A stretch of 64,000 nucleotides of DNA from Elysia chlorotica (GCA_003991915.1 RQTK01000230.1:457561-521560); one strand, 5' to 3'. Counted from the first letter of the stretch, positions 29,150-54,737 are shown. Numbers and translations are program-made. Notes: generated by a model not told the origin, from the letters alone.

Positions 29150-30239
29150 ATGCTTTTTACGTATGGGTTTTCTGTGTGTAAGTTTTCAACAGCTTGCAAG
29201 AGAGATGTTGAAGATGCTGTGTTAACGTTTTTAAATAATGTCCTAAAACATCTTGAGACACCCAGAGTTTTTGCCAGAAGTTTATTTGTTGATTTTTCGT
29301 CTGCTTTTAATACTATACAGCCCCATCTCATGATCAAGAAATTGTATGACTTGCATGTTGATGTCAGTGTTATCGCTTGGTTTTTTGATTTTCTTACAAT
29401 GAGACCACAATATGTTAATATAAATGGTGTTATATCCAAAACTATCATCACAAACACAGGTGCACCGCAAGGCTGTGTGCTTTCACCAATTTTGTACACT
29501 GTCTACACCAATGACTACCAGACAAAAGACACAAACACACAATTAATTAAATTTGCGGACGACTCTTGCCTAATCGGAACAATAACAAACAACGAAGACT
29601 TTTACTTTGAAGAGATTAACAAGTTTGTGTCATGGTGCGATATTAACTTCTTAAATGTGAACATTAATAAAACAAAAGAGATGATTTTTTATTTTAGACG
29701 AAACGAGGCACCTGCTTTAACACCCCTAAAAATAAAGGACGTACAAGTTGAAGTTGTTGACACATACAAATATCTTGGCCTCACCATTGATTGTAAACTT
29801 TCTTTTAACGCACATATTGAAATACTGATTAAAAAAGCTAATCAACGACTATATTTTTTTAAGGAAATTAAAGTCTTTCGATGTCGATTACAATATTATG
29901 AAAATCTTTTATGTTTCCTGTATCCAAAGTTTAATTTCTTTTGGAATTACATGTTTTGGAGGAAACCTATCAAAAGCCCACTCGCAAAGAGTAGAAAAAA
30001 TAATAAAGAAAGCTTCCCGAATTATTGGCTGTGAACTGACGTCTTTCAAAGACATGTATTTTTTACAAGTAATTAAAAAAGCTAAATGTATTACATCAGA
30101 CACAAACCATCCTCTACATAGTGAATACGAAACGTCCAAAAGAAGCAACAGACTATTATCAAAAAGAGCAAGAACAGATAGATACAAAAACTCATTCATA
30201 CCAACATCCATTAGGCGACTACAAAATAGCTTTAACTAG
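29150..30239 (+). pseudogene. Non-LTR retrotransposon reverse transcriptase (Rex1/CR1-like), truncated and frameshifted
   Basis: Homology starts near 29190 inside the reverse-transcriptase domain. Visible motifs are 'VDFSSAFNTI', 'GAPQGCVLSPIL' and the catalytic FADD box at 29552-29563. A later 'KYLGLTID' block is also present. From about 29870 the homology moves to the third frame ('SLISFGITCFGGNLS' to 'SFIPTSIRRLQ'), so one indel disrupts the C-terminal part. The endonuclease and fingers are missing by 5' truncation, as is usual for LINEs. The family is judged from motif style only. Confidence 0.85.
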
Positions 30240-30497
30240 AGCGGGGCGAACGTTGGTCTCCGGGTCGGGAGAATCGCAGTCGGGAACTTTGTGTTTGTAT
30301 GCAGTATTAAATGTATTCTTGTATAATGCGTGAAGAGTTGTGTGTTTGAAATCGCTCATTATATTTTATTATTATTATCATCATTATCATCACTAATTTT
30401 CATGTCACACATGTACAACTGGTGTATTTTTGTATGTATGACCACGAAAAATTTCCCTATAGGATAATAAAGGATTATCTTATCTTATCTTATCTTA
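30240..30497 (+). mobile_element. 3' UTR and pentanucleotide tail of the plus-strand LINE
   Basis: Follows the stop of the reverse-transcriptase relic and ends in 'aataaaggattatct' and several TATCT units (30475-30497). Short tandem-repeat tails in place of poly(A) are typical of CR1/Rex1-type LINEs, so this fixes the 3' end of the insertion. Confidence 0.75.
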
Positions 30498-30540
30498 ATT
30501 TTAAAAACATAATTATTATTATTTCATTTATTTATTTTTA

Positions 30541-30590
30541 TTTTTTAATCTTCTTCATGTAAATTTACACGAAGAAGATAAAAAAATTAA
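30541..30590. repeat. Inverted repeat (hairpin)
   Basis: Arms 'atcttcttc' and 'gaagaagat' flank a central palindrome 'tgtaaatttaca', with near-complementary T-rich/A-rich extensions. About 48 bp in all. It may be a tiny MITE relic or a chance palindrome. Confidence 0.7.
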
Positions 30591-32697
30591 AATAATGTAA
30601 ATATAACACTTTTACTTTATTTTACCATGTTTTTGAGTCTGATAAAAACTTGATCCGAAACTTTATGGATTTTGTATATTTTTCTAACTTTAAGTTCTGT
30701 TCTTTACCTACTTACCATCTTTTATATCTTTTTGACCTCAAACTGTAGAACTAGGACTAGGAGGGTAGGTAAAAATGCAAGCCCAAGTTGGGGATATAAC
30801 TTTTATATGAAATGAATTATGTCAAGTAGAAAGTGCAGTGTCTAACTGTAACACCGTAACACATTGTTGTTTTTGATAAAGATGGCATCCTCTTTGTCAG
30901 AAGTTCCACCCTAGGCGTAGCTGAAGCCCTGGCTGTTTCTCTATCTTTCTGGTTTTCTGTAAATCTGTAAGGGTGGCCTATATTTTGTTAAATTTTATCA
31001 AGATTTCATTTCTCAAAATAGCTGGACCATAGTGTTAGATCACAACATTTTTTTTTAACAAAGACTTACTTACTACCTTTTCCCAACGGAGTTAACCCAT
31101 GGGTTGAATTTGTGAGAAATGTTTATTTCCCTTTGGTCTACCGAAGACCTAACAAAGGCTATCGGCAAATGAATGAATAATCATCGAGAAATGCAACTTT
31201 AAAATAATTAGGTAACACCTGTGCACCATAATGTTAACATGCAAGAATGCCAGTGTGCATTTAATTATAAACCCACGTATTTTCTACAGGTAGTGAATAC
31301 ACTTATTGGACTGAGACAGATGTATAACGAAATATCTCAATTAATCACAAATTTATATCTATAACCGTGTATCAATTTTTTCCACCTTGAAGACATTAAA
31401 ATGGGGGGGGGGGGGGGACTGAAGAAGAGAATTAACCATTGAAGTCATACCCTAATAACCCTAACAAGTTAGAACTCTCTAAAGAAGATGCTGAGAAGTT
31501 TGTGTCCGTCAGTCACATTACACTAACAACATCGAACCAACCCGTAACGATTTAAAGAATTAGGTAGCCTTTCTGGGGTCGAATCCGGAAACTCGTGATT
31601 AGAGAGACCAATAGATCTACACTCTGAGAATAGAACTCAGTAAACAATAACTAAAATTAATAATAAGGAACCTTATCTGATATCGGGACCAAACGGATTT
31701 TCCCTGAACGATTAACAGATATTTTTGGCTGTTTCTTCAAGACATAGGCCTATCAATTTGGTTTCTTTTAGAGTGAAAATAAAACACGATTAGGAAGATA
31801 TTGTTACCGTTGCAGGAGACATTTTGTTTCAGTAGAGTGGTACGCTAGGCTTAGAGCGAAGGCTTTTAACTTTAGAATTACATAATGACGCAAGGAAAAT
31901 AGAAATTAAAAAATTAATTTTTGAAATGGCAATTTAGAATTAAAGAACGACGCAAGGAAAATAGAAATGAAAAAATAAATTTTAAAATGGCATTAAATAT
32001 TGTCACCGCGTGAAATGCAGGTTTTCATATAAACTTCCTATGAATATTTATTGATAAAATAATATTAGGTATGAACCAGCTCAGCATGTCTGCTAAACAC
32101 ATGTGATAAATGCAGAGAATCGTCAGAGAAATAAATTAAAGATGAAAACCTCAATGGGAATGAACATGCTGAAAGCAAAACTGAAAAGGATGTCAAACTA
32201 AGCCTAACGTTATACGCCGAGCAACCAAATTGTAATTTTACACACCGGAATTGAACGAATAATTGAACAAACTTTAATGAATCACATTTCTAAAGTTAAA
32301 CATTAATTTCATTTCATTGAATTGTAAGTTACAACTTTTGCGAAGGAAAAGTTTTTACAAATTTTTAAGTTTATCAACACGATTGGAGACATCGATGTCA
32401 ATTTTTCATGCAAACAACTTGAACAAGCACACTCGTTTAAACAAACTCGGCTGAAAAATCAAAGAGGATGGAAAAACACGGAAATTGAAAACTAGAAGAT
32501 TATGTTAAATGATAAATAAACTGACTTCTCATTACAAAAAGATAAAACTTGGCAGATTATATGAACTCCGATCATTTTAGCGAAAATCGTTAGCAGCTCT
32601 GGAGCTGTCAACCTTCGCCGGAGAGGCCGTGTATGTAGGAGGGAGAAGAAAGCAAAATTAATGAAGCGACATGTCTGATTAGGAATGTAAGGCCCGA
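30591..32697. other. Intergenic DNA with a G tract and a SINE head
   Basis: Mostly featureless AT-rich DNA. A G15 run lies at 31403-31417. A tRNA-like SINE head fragment is listed separately at 31495-31625. Confidence 0.5.
31495..31625 (-). repeat. SINE head fragment
   Basis: Contains 'aaccaacccgtaacg' and 'ggggtcgaatccggaaac', matching the body start and B box (reverse strand) of the SINE family. Confidence 0.45.
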
Positions 32698-32703
32698 TTT
32701 ATT
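32698..32703 (-). terminator. Poly(A) signal of the acyltransferase-like gene
   Basis: AATAAA on minus, about 117 nt after the stop codon of the 847-aa gene. A canonical signal at this distance supports an expressed gene rather than a dead retrocopy. Confidence 0.6.
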
Positions 32704-32819
32704 ACATAATATTAATTTTAGGAAGCTGAGGTGTCTCACTATCTAAAACACCACGATTCCCTATTTAGAGAAACTTTACTGGATGACAGAGCAGAGGAAG
32801 ACCAGTCACGATGTCTGCT

Positions 32820-35363
32820 TCACAGTCGCTGTAAGAATTTCTGTAGGTCGGCTATGCAGCTGTGCAGACTCCGCGCGAAGTTCTCCGCACAGGTGCCCGG
32901 ATAGCTGGCCCAGGCGCAGACCGTGAACACCGCCAGCGACCTGGCCAGCAGGTAGCCCAGCCCGTAGCTGTAGAGCGTGGGCGGCACCACGACCGGCACG
33001 CCCAGGCTCTCGTGGACGGCGCATCCCTCGCAGCTCATGTCCAGGCTCTCCGGGCTCCCCGCCGCCAGCTCGGACAGGTCGGTCAGCGTGTCCGCAGACT
33101 GGTGGTCCCCCTCTAGGATGGCCATCTCGTGCAGAGTGGACAGGTGGTTGAAGCAGCCCAGCCCCGAGCGAACCTCCTCCAGCCCCTGCACATGCTTGCC
33201 CACTGCCGCTAAGAACAGCCGCCTCCTGTGGTCCAGGGAGGAGTCCTCACTCAGCATGGCGCGGCACCAGGCCATGCTCTCCTCGGTGCTGGTGATGAGC
33301 GTGTCGAAGTGGCCGTGGTAGAACCGCCGCATGCTCACCTTGGTCCCGACCGCTGGGTGGCGGTAGTACATCTTGAAGAAAGTCAACTGCATAGCCATGT
33401 GGGCAAACGCATCAACATTTATGTCGTTGTCTTCTAGGAGGTCCAATTCAAACCCATAAAATTGGCACGTCGCGGATGAGAGATCCTCCGATAATTCGGC
33501 AAATGAAATCTTGGCATCAGAAATGGTCCTCTCTATATCATCGTCTGTGTCAAATAACAGAGCGCACAGATGTGATCTTTCGTTCTGGGAAGCTACAGAG
33601 GCCTCGACAGTAGAGCAACTGTATTGGTCCAGTATCATATCAGAGATCCGACTCAACGTCTTGTTTACGTTAACAACTTCTGAGGACACGCATCGCGATA
33701 TACGACTTGCTTTCCTGTAGACCTCATCGTCCCATTTCTCGGTATCTTCCAAAATTCGGATGTGAATGAATCGTAACAAATGATTTACTATAGAACTATC
33801 AACGAGCGAAGAGCAAACATTGACGGTGAAGAGACCATTCCGATACATGTAGAAAGCAAGCCCCTTGTCGTACCAGCGGTTGAATCCGTCAGCGAAGAGC
33901 GCCTCACCAACCAGTCGATCTGGAGCCCTCCCGTTCATGTGGTCCAGCGTGAGAACAAACATGGCTTCCTCCAACTTCTGCAGGCACTCTCGGTTGTCCT
34001 CACTGGTTTCCATGAGGCGCAGCCTTGTTTCAGACCACTTATCCCGGTCAATGGAAGACAGAATGCCCACGCCGGACGATAATATCTGGGTATTTTCATC
34101 TGCGATCTCTATTATTTTCTTCAAACTTAGTCGTAGCTCAAGAGCTGGTATAGTGAGAAACTGCTCGCACAGAATGTCTAAACTAAACATTTGACCTCTG
34201 CGAATTACAACAATGTGCCTAGGAGTTGAACGAGGCGAATGTTCGAACATAGTTTTAAAAAAACAGTGAGTGCCGTCAGTCGGAGTGCCTGGGATTTTAG
34301 AGGAGCAGAACAGTTTTCGGAACTGGTGGTTGCACTGAGGGTATCCGTGCTCGTCCTCCAGCACTTTCAGCCTTTCGCTGTGGATGAGCCTGGCGAACTC
34401 GGTACAGCTCTGGATGAGTATGACAGCTCTGTCGATCTGGGATTCGTCTCTGGCCGGCCACAGATCCCACATAGCTAGCGGCAAGATGGCGGCGTTTCCT
34501 AGCGGAGCCTCCAGCCTGGTGAGACAGCGCGTTACTTTGGGCACCTGGTGTGGCAGCCAACCCATGGACACAGTGCCGTCCCTGAGGCTCTGGCGCCTGT
34601 ACTCCTGGGCTATACTCTCTTGGAAGTCTTGCCCATTGCTCTTGGCAAACTCGTCTAGGAGTTTTTGGACGTGTTCAAATTGCTGCGGCTTAAGGAAGAG
34701 TCTTAGCGAGCGGGTGTATGCCTGGAGCGCCTGTGTTAGCGTCAGCAGAGGGCAGACCGGGAGCTGTTCCTGCAGCCGGAACGTCTGCGGCTGGGCGCCT
34801 GAGCTGGCGTACTCCGTGCCGGTCAGTTTGGGGGACAGCCAAGGCCACGGCCACAGGTCGTCAATGGCGTCCGGCGACAGGTCCCCCGGCTGGCATACTC
34901 GCGACGTCTGGCCAGAACACAGCTCAAGTCCAGACTCGACAAAATTAAGGGTTTCCATTTCACCTTCTGCAAATGTGGTCGAACCGCTAAGCATCAGGTC
35001 ACCGGCAAAGCGGATTTTTCCATGGTCGATGCTTTCTTTCGGAACTATTGTACTTTTGCGCTTGAAATCCAAAATGTCCGTCAACTCGTGAAGGGAAGCG
35101 ATGCTGCTCATTACTAGTCTCCTACTCAGAGTCTGCTTGGCAGTCTTGCCCCCTTGGCCAGGATCTTCCACCTGGAAGTGGATGGCGTGTCCGGTGTGGC
35201 TGTGGGACGGCGCGCTGGACAGGCTGGGGATGACCTGTCTCTGCATGGACGAGCGCCGGTGAGAGCCGCGGACCTCGATGTGCCGGTCAGGGTCTGGCTT
35301 GGTGGACACTCGGGTCGTCGAGACTGCAGTCCCCGGGAATCTGAAGTTGCCGGATTTGCTCAT
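32820..35363 (-). CDS. Intronless choline/carnitine O-acyltransferase-like protein, probable pseudoenzyme (847 aa)
   Basis: One uninterrupted frame. Residues 1-185 are a low-homology, Ser-rich extension. The acyltransferase fold starts near residue 198 ('LPVCPLLTLTQALQAYTRSL'). Landmarks in family order are 'LFCSSKIPGTPTDGT' (351-365), 'FNRWYDKGLAF' (494-504), 'DAFAHMAMQLTFFKMYYR' (651-668) and 'SYGLGYLL' (799-806). In active members the stretch after NRWYDK contains the catalytic 'EH' followed by D/E; here residues 511-523 (DNA 33795-33833) contain Cys-Ser and no His. The usual 'GRTD' is 'GHFD' (684-687) and the STS motif is not seen. Known relatives transfer acyl groups between CoA and carnitine or choline; this one probably cannot. 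The ATG has A at -3. Absence of introns suggests an old retrogene; GC-rich coding and a poly(A) signal argue that it is functional. Confidence 0.88.
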   Translation of the reverse strand: MSKSGNFRFPGTAVSTTRVSTKPDPDRHIEVRGSHRRSSMQRQVIPSLSSAPSHSHTGHAIHFQVEDPGQGGKTAKQTLSRRLVMSSIASLHELTDILDFKRKSTIVPKESIDHGKIRFAGDLMLSGSTTFAEGEMETLNFVESGLELCSGQTSRVCQPGDLSPDAIDDLWPWPWLSPKLTGTEYASSGAQPQTFRLQEQLPVCPLLTLTQALQAYTRSLRLFLKPQQFEHVQKLLDEFAKSNGQDFQESIAQEYRRQSLRDGTVSMGWLPHQVPKVTRCLTRLEAPLGNAAILPLAMWDLWPARDESQIDRAVILIQSCTEFARLIHSERLKVLEDEHGYPQCNHQFRKLFCSSKIPGTPTDGTHCFFKTMFEHSPRSTPRHIVVIRRGQMFSLDILCEQFLTIPALELRLSLKKIIEIADENTQILSSGVGILSSIDRDKWSETRLRLMETSEDNRECLQKLEEAMFVLTLDHMNGRAPDRLVGEALFADGFNRWYDKGLAFYMYRNGLFTVNVCSSLVDSSIVNHLLRFIHIRILEDTEKWDDEVYRKASRISRCVSSEVVNVNKTLSRISDMILDQYSCSTVEASVASQNERSHLCALLFDTDDDIERTISDAKISFAELSEDLSSATCQFYGFELDLLEDNDINVDAFAHMAMQLTFFKMYYRHPAVGTKVSMRRFYHGHFDTLITSTEESMAWCRAMLSEDSSLDHRRRLFLAAVGKHVQGLEEVRSGLGCFNHLSTLHEMAILEGDHQSADTLTDLSELAAGSPESLDMSCEGCAVHESLGVPVVVPPTLYSYGLGYLLARSLAVFTVCAWASYPGTCAENFARSLHSCIADLQKFLQRL

Positions 35364-36465
35364 GCTTTCGCCGAATGAAAAACTCAGAAAAGTGAAACAA
35401 ACTTTGTTGAATAAAAACAGTCCTAAGGCTAAGGGTATAATTATGTTCTAGGTCTACAGGTTTTCACTATTGAACAAACTAAAATGTATCACACTGCTGA
35501 AAAATTCATATCTAGATCTAATTTTTCGGACAAGCAGACCGCACTGTTCAACAAAATGTGATACAATACAGACAACACTGTAAACTGAAATTAACTCAAG
35601 AAATTTGTAGATTAAACAATTGCACACAGGAATTTAATCTAATCTTCACTTCTTTAGCGTTAACGCGACGCTATTTAGATTAAGATACTTCCGTTCATTT
35701 AATGTTGGTAAAGATTTTAGTGGTCTTTGGTTGCTGTGCTGACAGGCTTTGAAGACAAACTCTGGTGATATTTAAAATGTTGGTGTGCAATGGCAGGAGA
35801 TAAAAAGGTGGAGTGAGAATGTAACCTCACTCTTTACAAAACAAAAATAAGGGTACAGTGGACAATTTCTATTTTTTTCCTTTTCATTTTAGAACTAAAT
35901 CTGCAACTGGTTATTTTAAGCTAACGTCAAAATTGTTGGATATATCAAAACTGAAACGTATATAGATCTAATAGTATTACCTCATTCATTGTAAAGTTAT
36001 TGTAATTAAAGTTTTCCTTTCCTTCCCTATATCGCCGTGATGAACAGAACAACCTAAAAATCCGTGTATACAGTGTCTAGCTAGCGCGCCTTTTTCCCTT
36101 TCTCAAGTTCACGACCAGGAATCTTTTCCCCCTATAGACACGCACTACCGTAAGCCCTAATGTATTTTTTTTCTCAATGAATCACTTACGATTTAAAACA
36201 ACCCAACTCAACTCGTTCTGATAACTCCTTTGGTTTAAAAAATATCCAAACCAATTAAGTGTCTTACGGCTGGCTTGCTTGTGCGAATTTTATTATTAAT
36301 TTTTATTTTTAAAGTCTTCTAGCTTTCCACGATGACTGTAAAATCTAGTATACTTTAGAAGAAGAATCTTACACTTCAAGTGGTACTAAGACTCACGTCT
36401 GGCAATTCTGTCTGCTTCCACACAAAGAAAGTTCGGCGTATCAGTCACTTCGATAAAAGCCGTAC

Positions 36466-36500
36466 ATGGATAGATAGATGGATGGATAGAGATAGGTAGG

Positions 36501-36573
<73 letters not shown>
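36466..36573. repeat. (GATA)n and (GA)n microsatellite
   Basis: GATG/GATA/GGTA tetranucleotides grading into a GA run. Confidence 0.9.
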
Positions 36574-36577
<4 letters not shown>

Positions 36578-37321
36578 GCGATAGAATGATGTATAATAAT
36601 ATGATGTATATTATGAATAAACACATGCTGGTAAAAGAGGAAACCCGTATTGCCCACTTCGATGATGACATCAACTACATGGGACCCCTGAGGAGGCGCC
36701 GAGGAAACCCTGCGTTTATGAAGATAATTATAAATCAGCTGCAGCCATTTAACTTTGAAGTAGATCTGCATTAGTACAGACCTATAGCTTTATTCATCGA
36801 CAAGTGCTATTTTACAAGAAGGAAAAAGTACAACAATATATTGATTTAATCTTAATAAAGCCACTGTCTCGATATATATCATAAATCAAGGTGAGCTTTG
36901 AAAGAAGCTGGTTATACATTACTCCAATGACACAAGAAGGACATTGTATACAATTAACAATCAGCAGCTGTTTGTGCATCTGTCGAGCTTGAATATTCGG
37001 ACCCCTTCAGTTGCAGCCATCTTCAGCAGCCGGCTATTAAAGGTTTCTATAACCACTGCGCTACAACGCCTGTTGCAAAAATCGTTTTATTGGTGCAAAC
37101 AGCTTATGTAACAGCACAAGCCTACAATACTGAACAATCTATCCGTTGCATAATTCAAACATTTGATAGAGAAAAATATATATTACGTCAAAGATATGAA
37201 AAAATAATAACAGTAAGGGGCGTTTGTGTTCAGCACGCGATATCTTCCTATAATTATGTATTCAAATAATGTAGAGCTGCAGCACAGGTTTTAAGAACTT
37301 AATGTTGAGCAAAATACTACT

Positions 37322-37370
37322 TTCTGTTGCTTTTTGAAACGTCCGTGGGGCTTGAACCCGCATTCTTGCT
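37322..37370 (-). pseudogene. Orphan copy of the SLC22 exon 11 tail
   Basis: About 48 bp closely match 38102-38149, the end of SLC22 exon 11. On minus the copy preserves the frame of 'AGSSP-DVSKSN' and reaches a stop codon. There is no other exon homology around it. It is either a fragment of a duplicated terminal exon or a second copy of a dispersed repeat whose B-box-like 'gggttcaagccc' supplied the transporter's C-terminus. Confidence 0.6.
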
Positions 37371-38092
37371 TTTTAAAGCATGGATCTTGAATCTTGACTT
37401 GATTGTATACATCTTACGGTTTCGATTTTTATATATGGATACAACAGGCAATTCAAAACATGGTGGCACACATTTTTTTACAAAATAAATTGTAACAACA
37501 TTCTTAAGTCAAGATTTAATTCTCATTTAAATTATAGTTCAGTGTTCAAAATATTATGTTTCAGCTCTAACAATAATATATATATTACTAAGAAAGTTTA
37601 ATCTTACTGCAAAACAACTTGACATGGATCCACACAACTTTAAACATCAGACTGAATGATACAATTTTAGTGCTAAACCTTCAACTATGATAATCATTAT
37701 ATCGATCTGTTATCCTTACAGAAGTGGCAATTGATTTCTTATAAAATTTCAAAATATTTAATATCAACTGTTCTAAAATTATGGAAGCAACACAGGGATA
37801 TCGACTTTATATATTACTGGTTTTTGTTGTAAAAGAAAGCCTGGTGGACACAACGTTATACATTATTTTTAACATGCTATCATTGCTTCTATTGCGTTAT
37901 TTTTTTCATAGACATATCTCTAATGTTTATGTAAGAGACATCTTAAGAACATTTTGAATTTGTTATGCTATACTGTTAACAAAACAACAACAGACTTGTA
38001 GTAAGTATTATGTTATATTATCTTTAAGGGGAGGGAAGGGGAGAGAGGGAAAAAGGGAAGGCCGGGCGTACAAAGCTTAGATGTACAAAGCT

Positions 38093-51432
<13,340 letters not shown>

Positions 51433-52383
51433 CTTGTAGGAGAGTCACAGCCCCGACCTCCGTAAACACAGAGTGGGATATTAAAAAATCAGTCCAATAA
51501 TGGGTTTACTCAAATGTGATATGACATCCAAGAGAAAAACTAATTACTATAGAAATATATGTTGTGTGTGTGTGTATTATATTTCTTTTGAAATTTACAC
51601 TGATGTGTTAAGCATTCCATATAATAAATACAAATTAATAGAAAGTAACAGTAAAAAATATCCCATATTTATAAATTGGATTTTTATTGGAAGATTTCTG
51701 TGGTTCACACGACTAATCTACAACAATTTTTTTGAAGTTTGAATCAAAATTAACCTGCTGACCGTGACACTCTCTGAGGATTTTTTATCTCATGATTTTT
51801 TAGATAATGATGCAAGACTTGAGCTGCACAATTCCATACCACTTACCAGGTCCGCCAAGTTTTAAACTGTATGTGGGATGATGTAGGATCTCCGTTCCAC
51901 AGATGAAGGTCGCCCAACTACCAACGGTGTTTCTATTCCAAGCACCAGCAAGCGAAGAAACATGACCGTGAAATTAAAGGCTCGGCGCGACATTTCACGC
52001 ATTGAGTAATAAAATTACACAGCCCCTGCCAACCGTATTTGTCCCGTTTTCTCACCTTTTCATTTCTATTTTTGAAACTTCGGTGAGAAGTTGACTTAAC
52101 AGCTCTTAAATACAATTAATAAGAGAACAGAATGAACTTCAGGGCGTATTAAAAAACGGTTAACATTTGGAATAATTGATTTTCACTAAGAGCCAAAACC
52201 CGCCCACCTCACACCCCACCGCAAAACAAAAAAAACCCTGAAATCTAAGCTTTCATATTGGCGTCATTAAAATCTACATACTGTTACTGCCCTCGTCATC
52301 AAATGCGCAGTCGGGCACCTTCACATCAACAGGTAACTAAACTAATTCAGTTGATTCACATATTTGTGTATATTTGTTCATTG

Positions 52384-52384
<1 letters not shown>
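51433..52384 (-). promoter_or_regulatory. Putative SLC22 promoter and 5' UTR region
   Basis: The ~950 bp upstream of the SLC22 start codon contain no other gene. No TATA box or initiator can be assigned firmly. The region is duplicated almost intact at 59672-60624, which preserves any promoter present. Confidence 0.4.

Positions 52385-52436
<52 letters not shown>
52385..52436. repeat. (GA)n microsatellite
   Basis: GA run that marks the outer boundary of the duplicated segment. Confidence 0.95.
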
Positions 52437-52441
<5 letters not shown>

Positions 52442-52657
52442 ATTTATCTTTGGACACTTATAATTCTTTACTTCACCACATTGTTCACAGCAGTTTAGGC
52501 GAATTTAGAATTTTTAGAAAATCAGAACAAATCTGTCAATGTCAAATGTGACCCCCACACCCAACCCCCAAGAACAAACAACAAAAATAATCCACACATA
52601 CAAACAAAACAAAACCACCCCAACATCAACAAAAAGCAAAATAATAACAAAACTGCA

Positions 52658-53383
<726 letters not shown>

Positions 53384-53920
53384 TCACACTTTAGCCCCAA
53401 GGCACATAGGATCACAATGAAGAATTTTAAATATTTTTGCCAGTGGCAGGAACGGCGATCGCAGTCTCGGACTTCTCCTTACTGACATTACACGCTGTGC
53501 GATACAGACAGGGAGAACCGATGACACAAGTAGCACGATACAGACAGGGAGAACCGATGACACAAGTAGCACGATACAGACAGGGAGAAGCGATGACACA
53601 AGTAGCACGACACAGACAGGCCGAGGTAAACAAATTCTTTGTGAAGGTTGAACGCGACACGCCTGACGGCCGCGCTCATGAGTAACTGAGCATTTCGTTC
53701 CGATCCATCGAGGCCTTGCGAATACATGGCCCATAAGGAAAGCGAAGACGGTACGTGAGCAATGTGCACCGGCTTCCAACCATGGTTCTATCGTAGATTT
53801 ACGGAGCCAATAGGCGACGTGAAAACCCTCTTTCTTAAGGTCGTCGTTAGACCATCCGTTGTCAACGCGTGGATTACCAGACCGCCTGAGATCGGTTAGT
53901 TTGAGCGACCTTCCCGTCAC
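53384..53920 (-). CDS. Unrecognised 178-codon open frame with a 36-bp repeat
   Basis: The first ~95 codons have a balanced composition with several Trp; then come about three hydrophobic dodecapeptides ('LVSSVLPVCIVL') from a 36-bp tandem repeat at 53499-53620. No family recognised. The repeat keeps two minus frames open, so the frame may be partly artefactual. It could be a transposon piece; coding status is doubtful. Confidence 0.25.
   Translation of the reverse strand: MTGRSLKLTDLRRSGNPRVDNGWSNDDLKKEGFHVAYWLRKSTIEPWLEAGAHCSRTVFAFLMGHVFARPRWIGTKCSVTHERGRQACRVQPSQRICLPRPVCVVLLVSSLLPVCIVLLVSSVLPVCIVLLVSSVLPVCIAQRVMSVRRSPRLRSPFLPLAKIFKILHCDPMCLGAKV
53499..53620. repeat. 36-bp tandem repeat
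   Basis: About 3.4 units with core 'gatacagacagggagaacc' and 'acacaagtagca'. Confidence 0.9.
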
Positions 53921-54737
53921 TAATTATTGTATAATCACAAGATATAGCGTGTGATGCTCGACAGATCCTACAGCCCCAGCGGCAAAAATAAAGTCAATAA
54001 ACTGACCTTGATGGGGGAAAAGTCGCCACAAGTCTAACATTACGGAGTTTATAGATAAATACAAGCGGAAAGTGTCAGCTATTGGTAATAATTAAGTATA
54101 AGGAATATTAAGTGAACAATATGTAGTTATATTGGAAGATACACGCTCTACTTTAAACGTCAGCTCATCAAGCCTTTTATACGGCCGAGCACTGATACAC
54201 GGTGTAGCTATTCTAGCCATTAAAACAGAGCAGAAAGCGCATGAACGGAACACCATGTAGGCCTACTACAAAATGACAGTATAACGTTTCTCCTTTTTGA
54301 ACCTGAATCACGAATACCCACAAAGAGGAATAACTTTTTATTGTGACGTATTTTTTTTAAAACCGAACATTTATTCCCCGAGGCCTCATGCAGAGCTTAT
54401 CTTGATGCGGAAAATAAAAACCAGCCAACCTTATAAAGCTTATGCATCCGATAGAAGTCATGTTCCAAATCTTTTAAAATATCGGCATGTTTTCGGTACT
54501 AGGGGCCTCCTTCTCTTTAGTTGGGAACCCCAGCGACTGGGTACCATGAGCACGGCAACAGTACAACAGAACAAAAGGAATCAAGGATTTGCTATCACAA
54601 AACAAGCTTAGTTTTAAAAGGGTACGACGGCTTTTTCCGTAAATCACGGGGCACGCTGGAATTAACCCTAAACCATGACGTCCATAAAGCGAGCCTGGGC
54701 GGTCTGTAAAAATGGATATTACTTTGACTTTTGACGA
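53921..54737. other. Intergenic stretch, nothing recognised
   Basis: Short overlapping open frames at 54297-54767 without a recognised domain. Confidence 0.5.

Larger units (their letters stand above)
35364..38092. other. Intergenic DNA between the acyltransferase-like and SLC22 genes
   Basis: Holds the putative promoter side of the acyltransferase-like gene (35364-36000, no assignable motif), a GATA/GA microsatellite and, near 37322, a copy of the SLC22 terminal exon tail. Nothing else recognised. Confidence 0.5.

Noticed and set aside
29282-29499. Minus-strand frames of up to 179 codons over the reverse transcriptase
   Set aside because: Only the part above 28960 and below about 29137 shows LINE homology on minus; the rest is the antisense of the plus-strand reverse transcriptase.
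33780-35091. Long plus-strand open frames of up to 235 codons across 34384-35091
   Set aside because: They are antisense shadows of the 847-codon acyltransferase-like gene, whose GC-rich codons suppress stops on the opposite strand. They have no domain.
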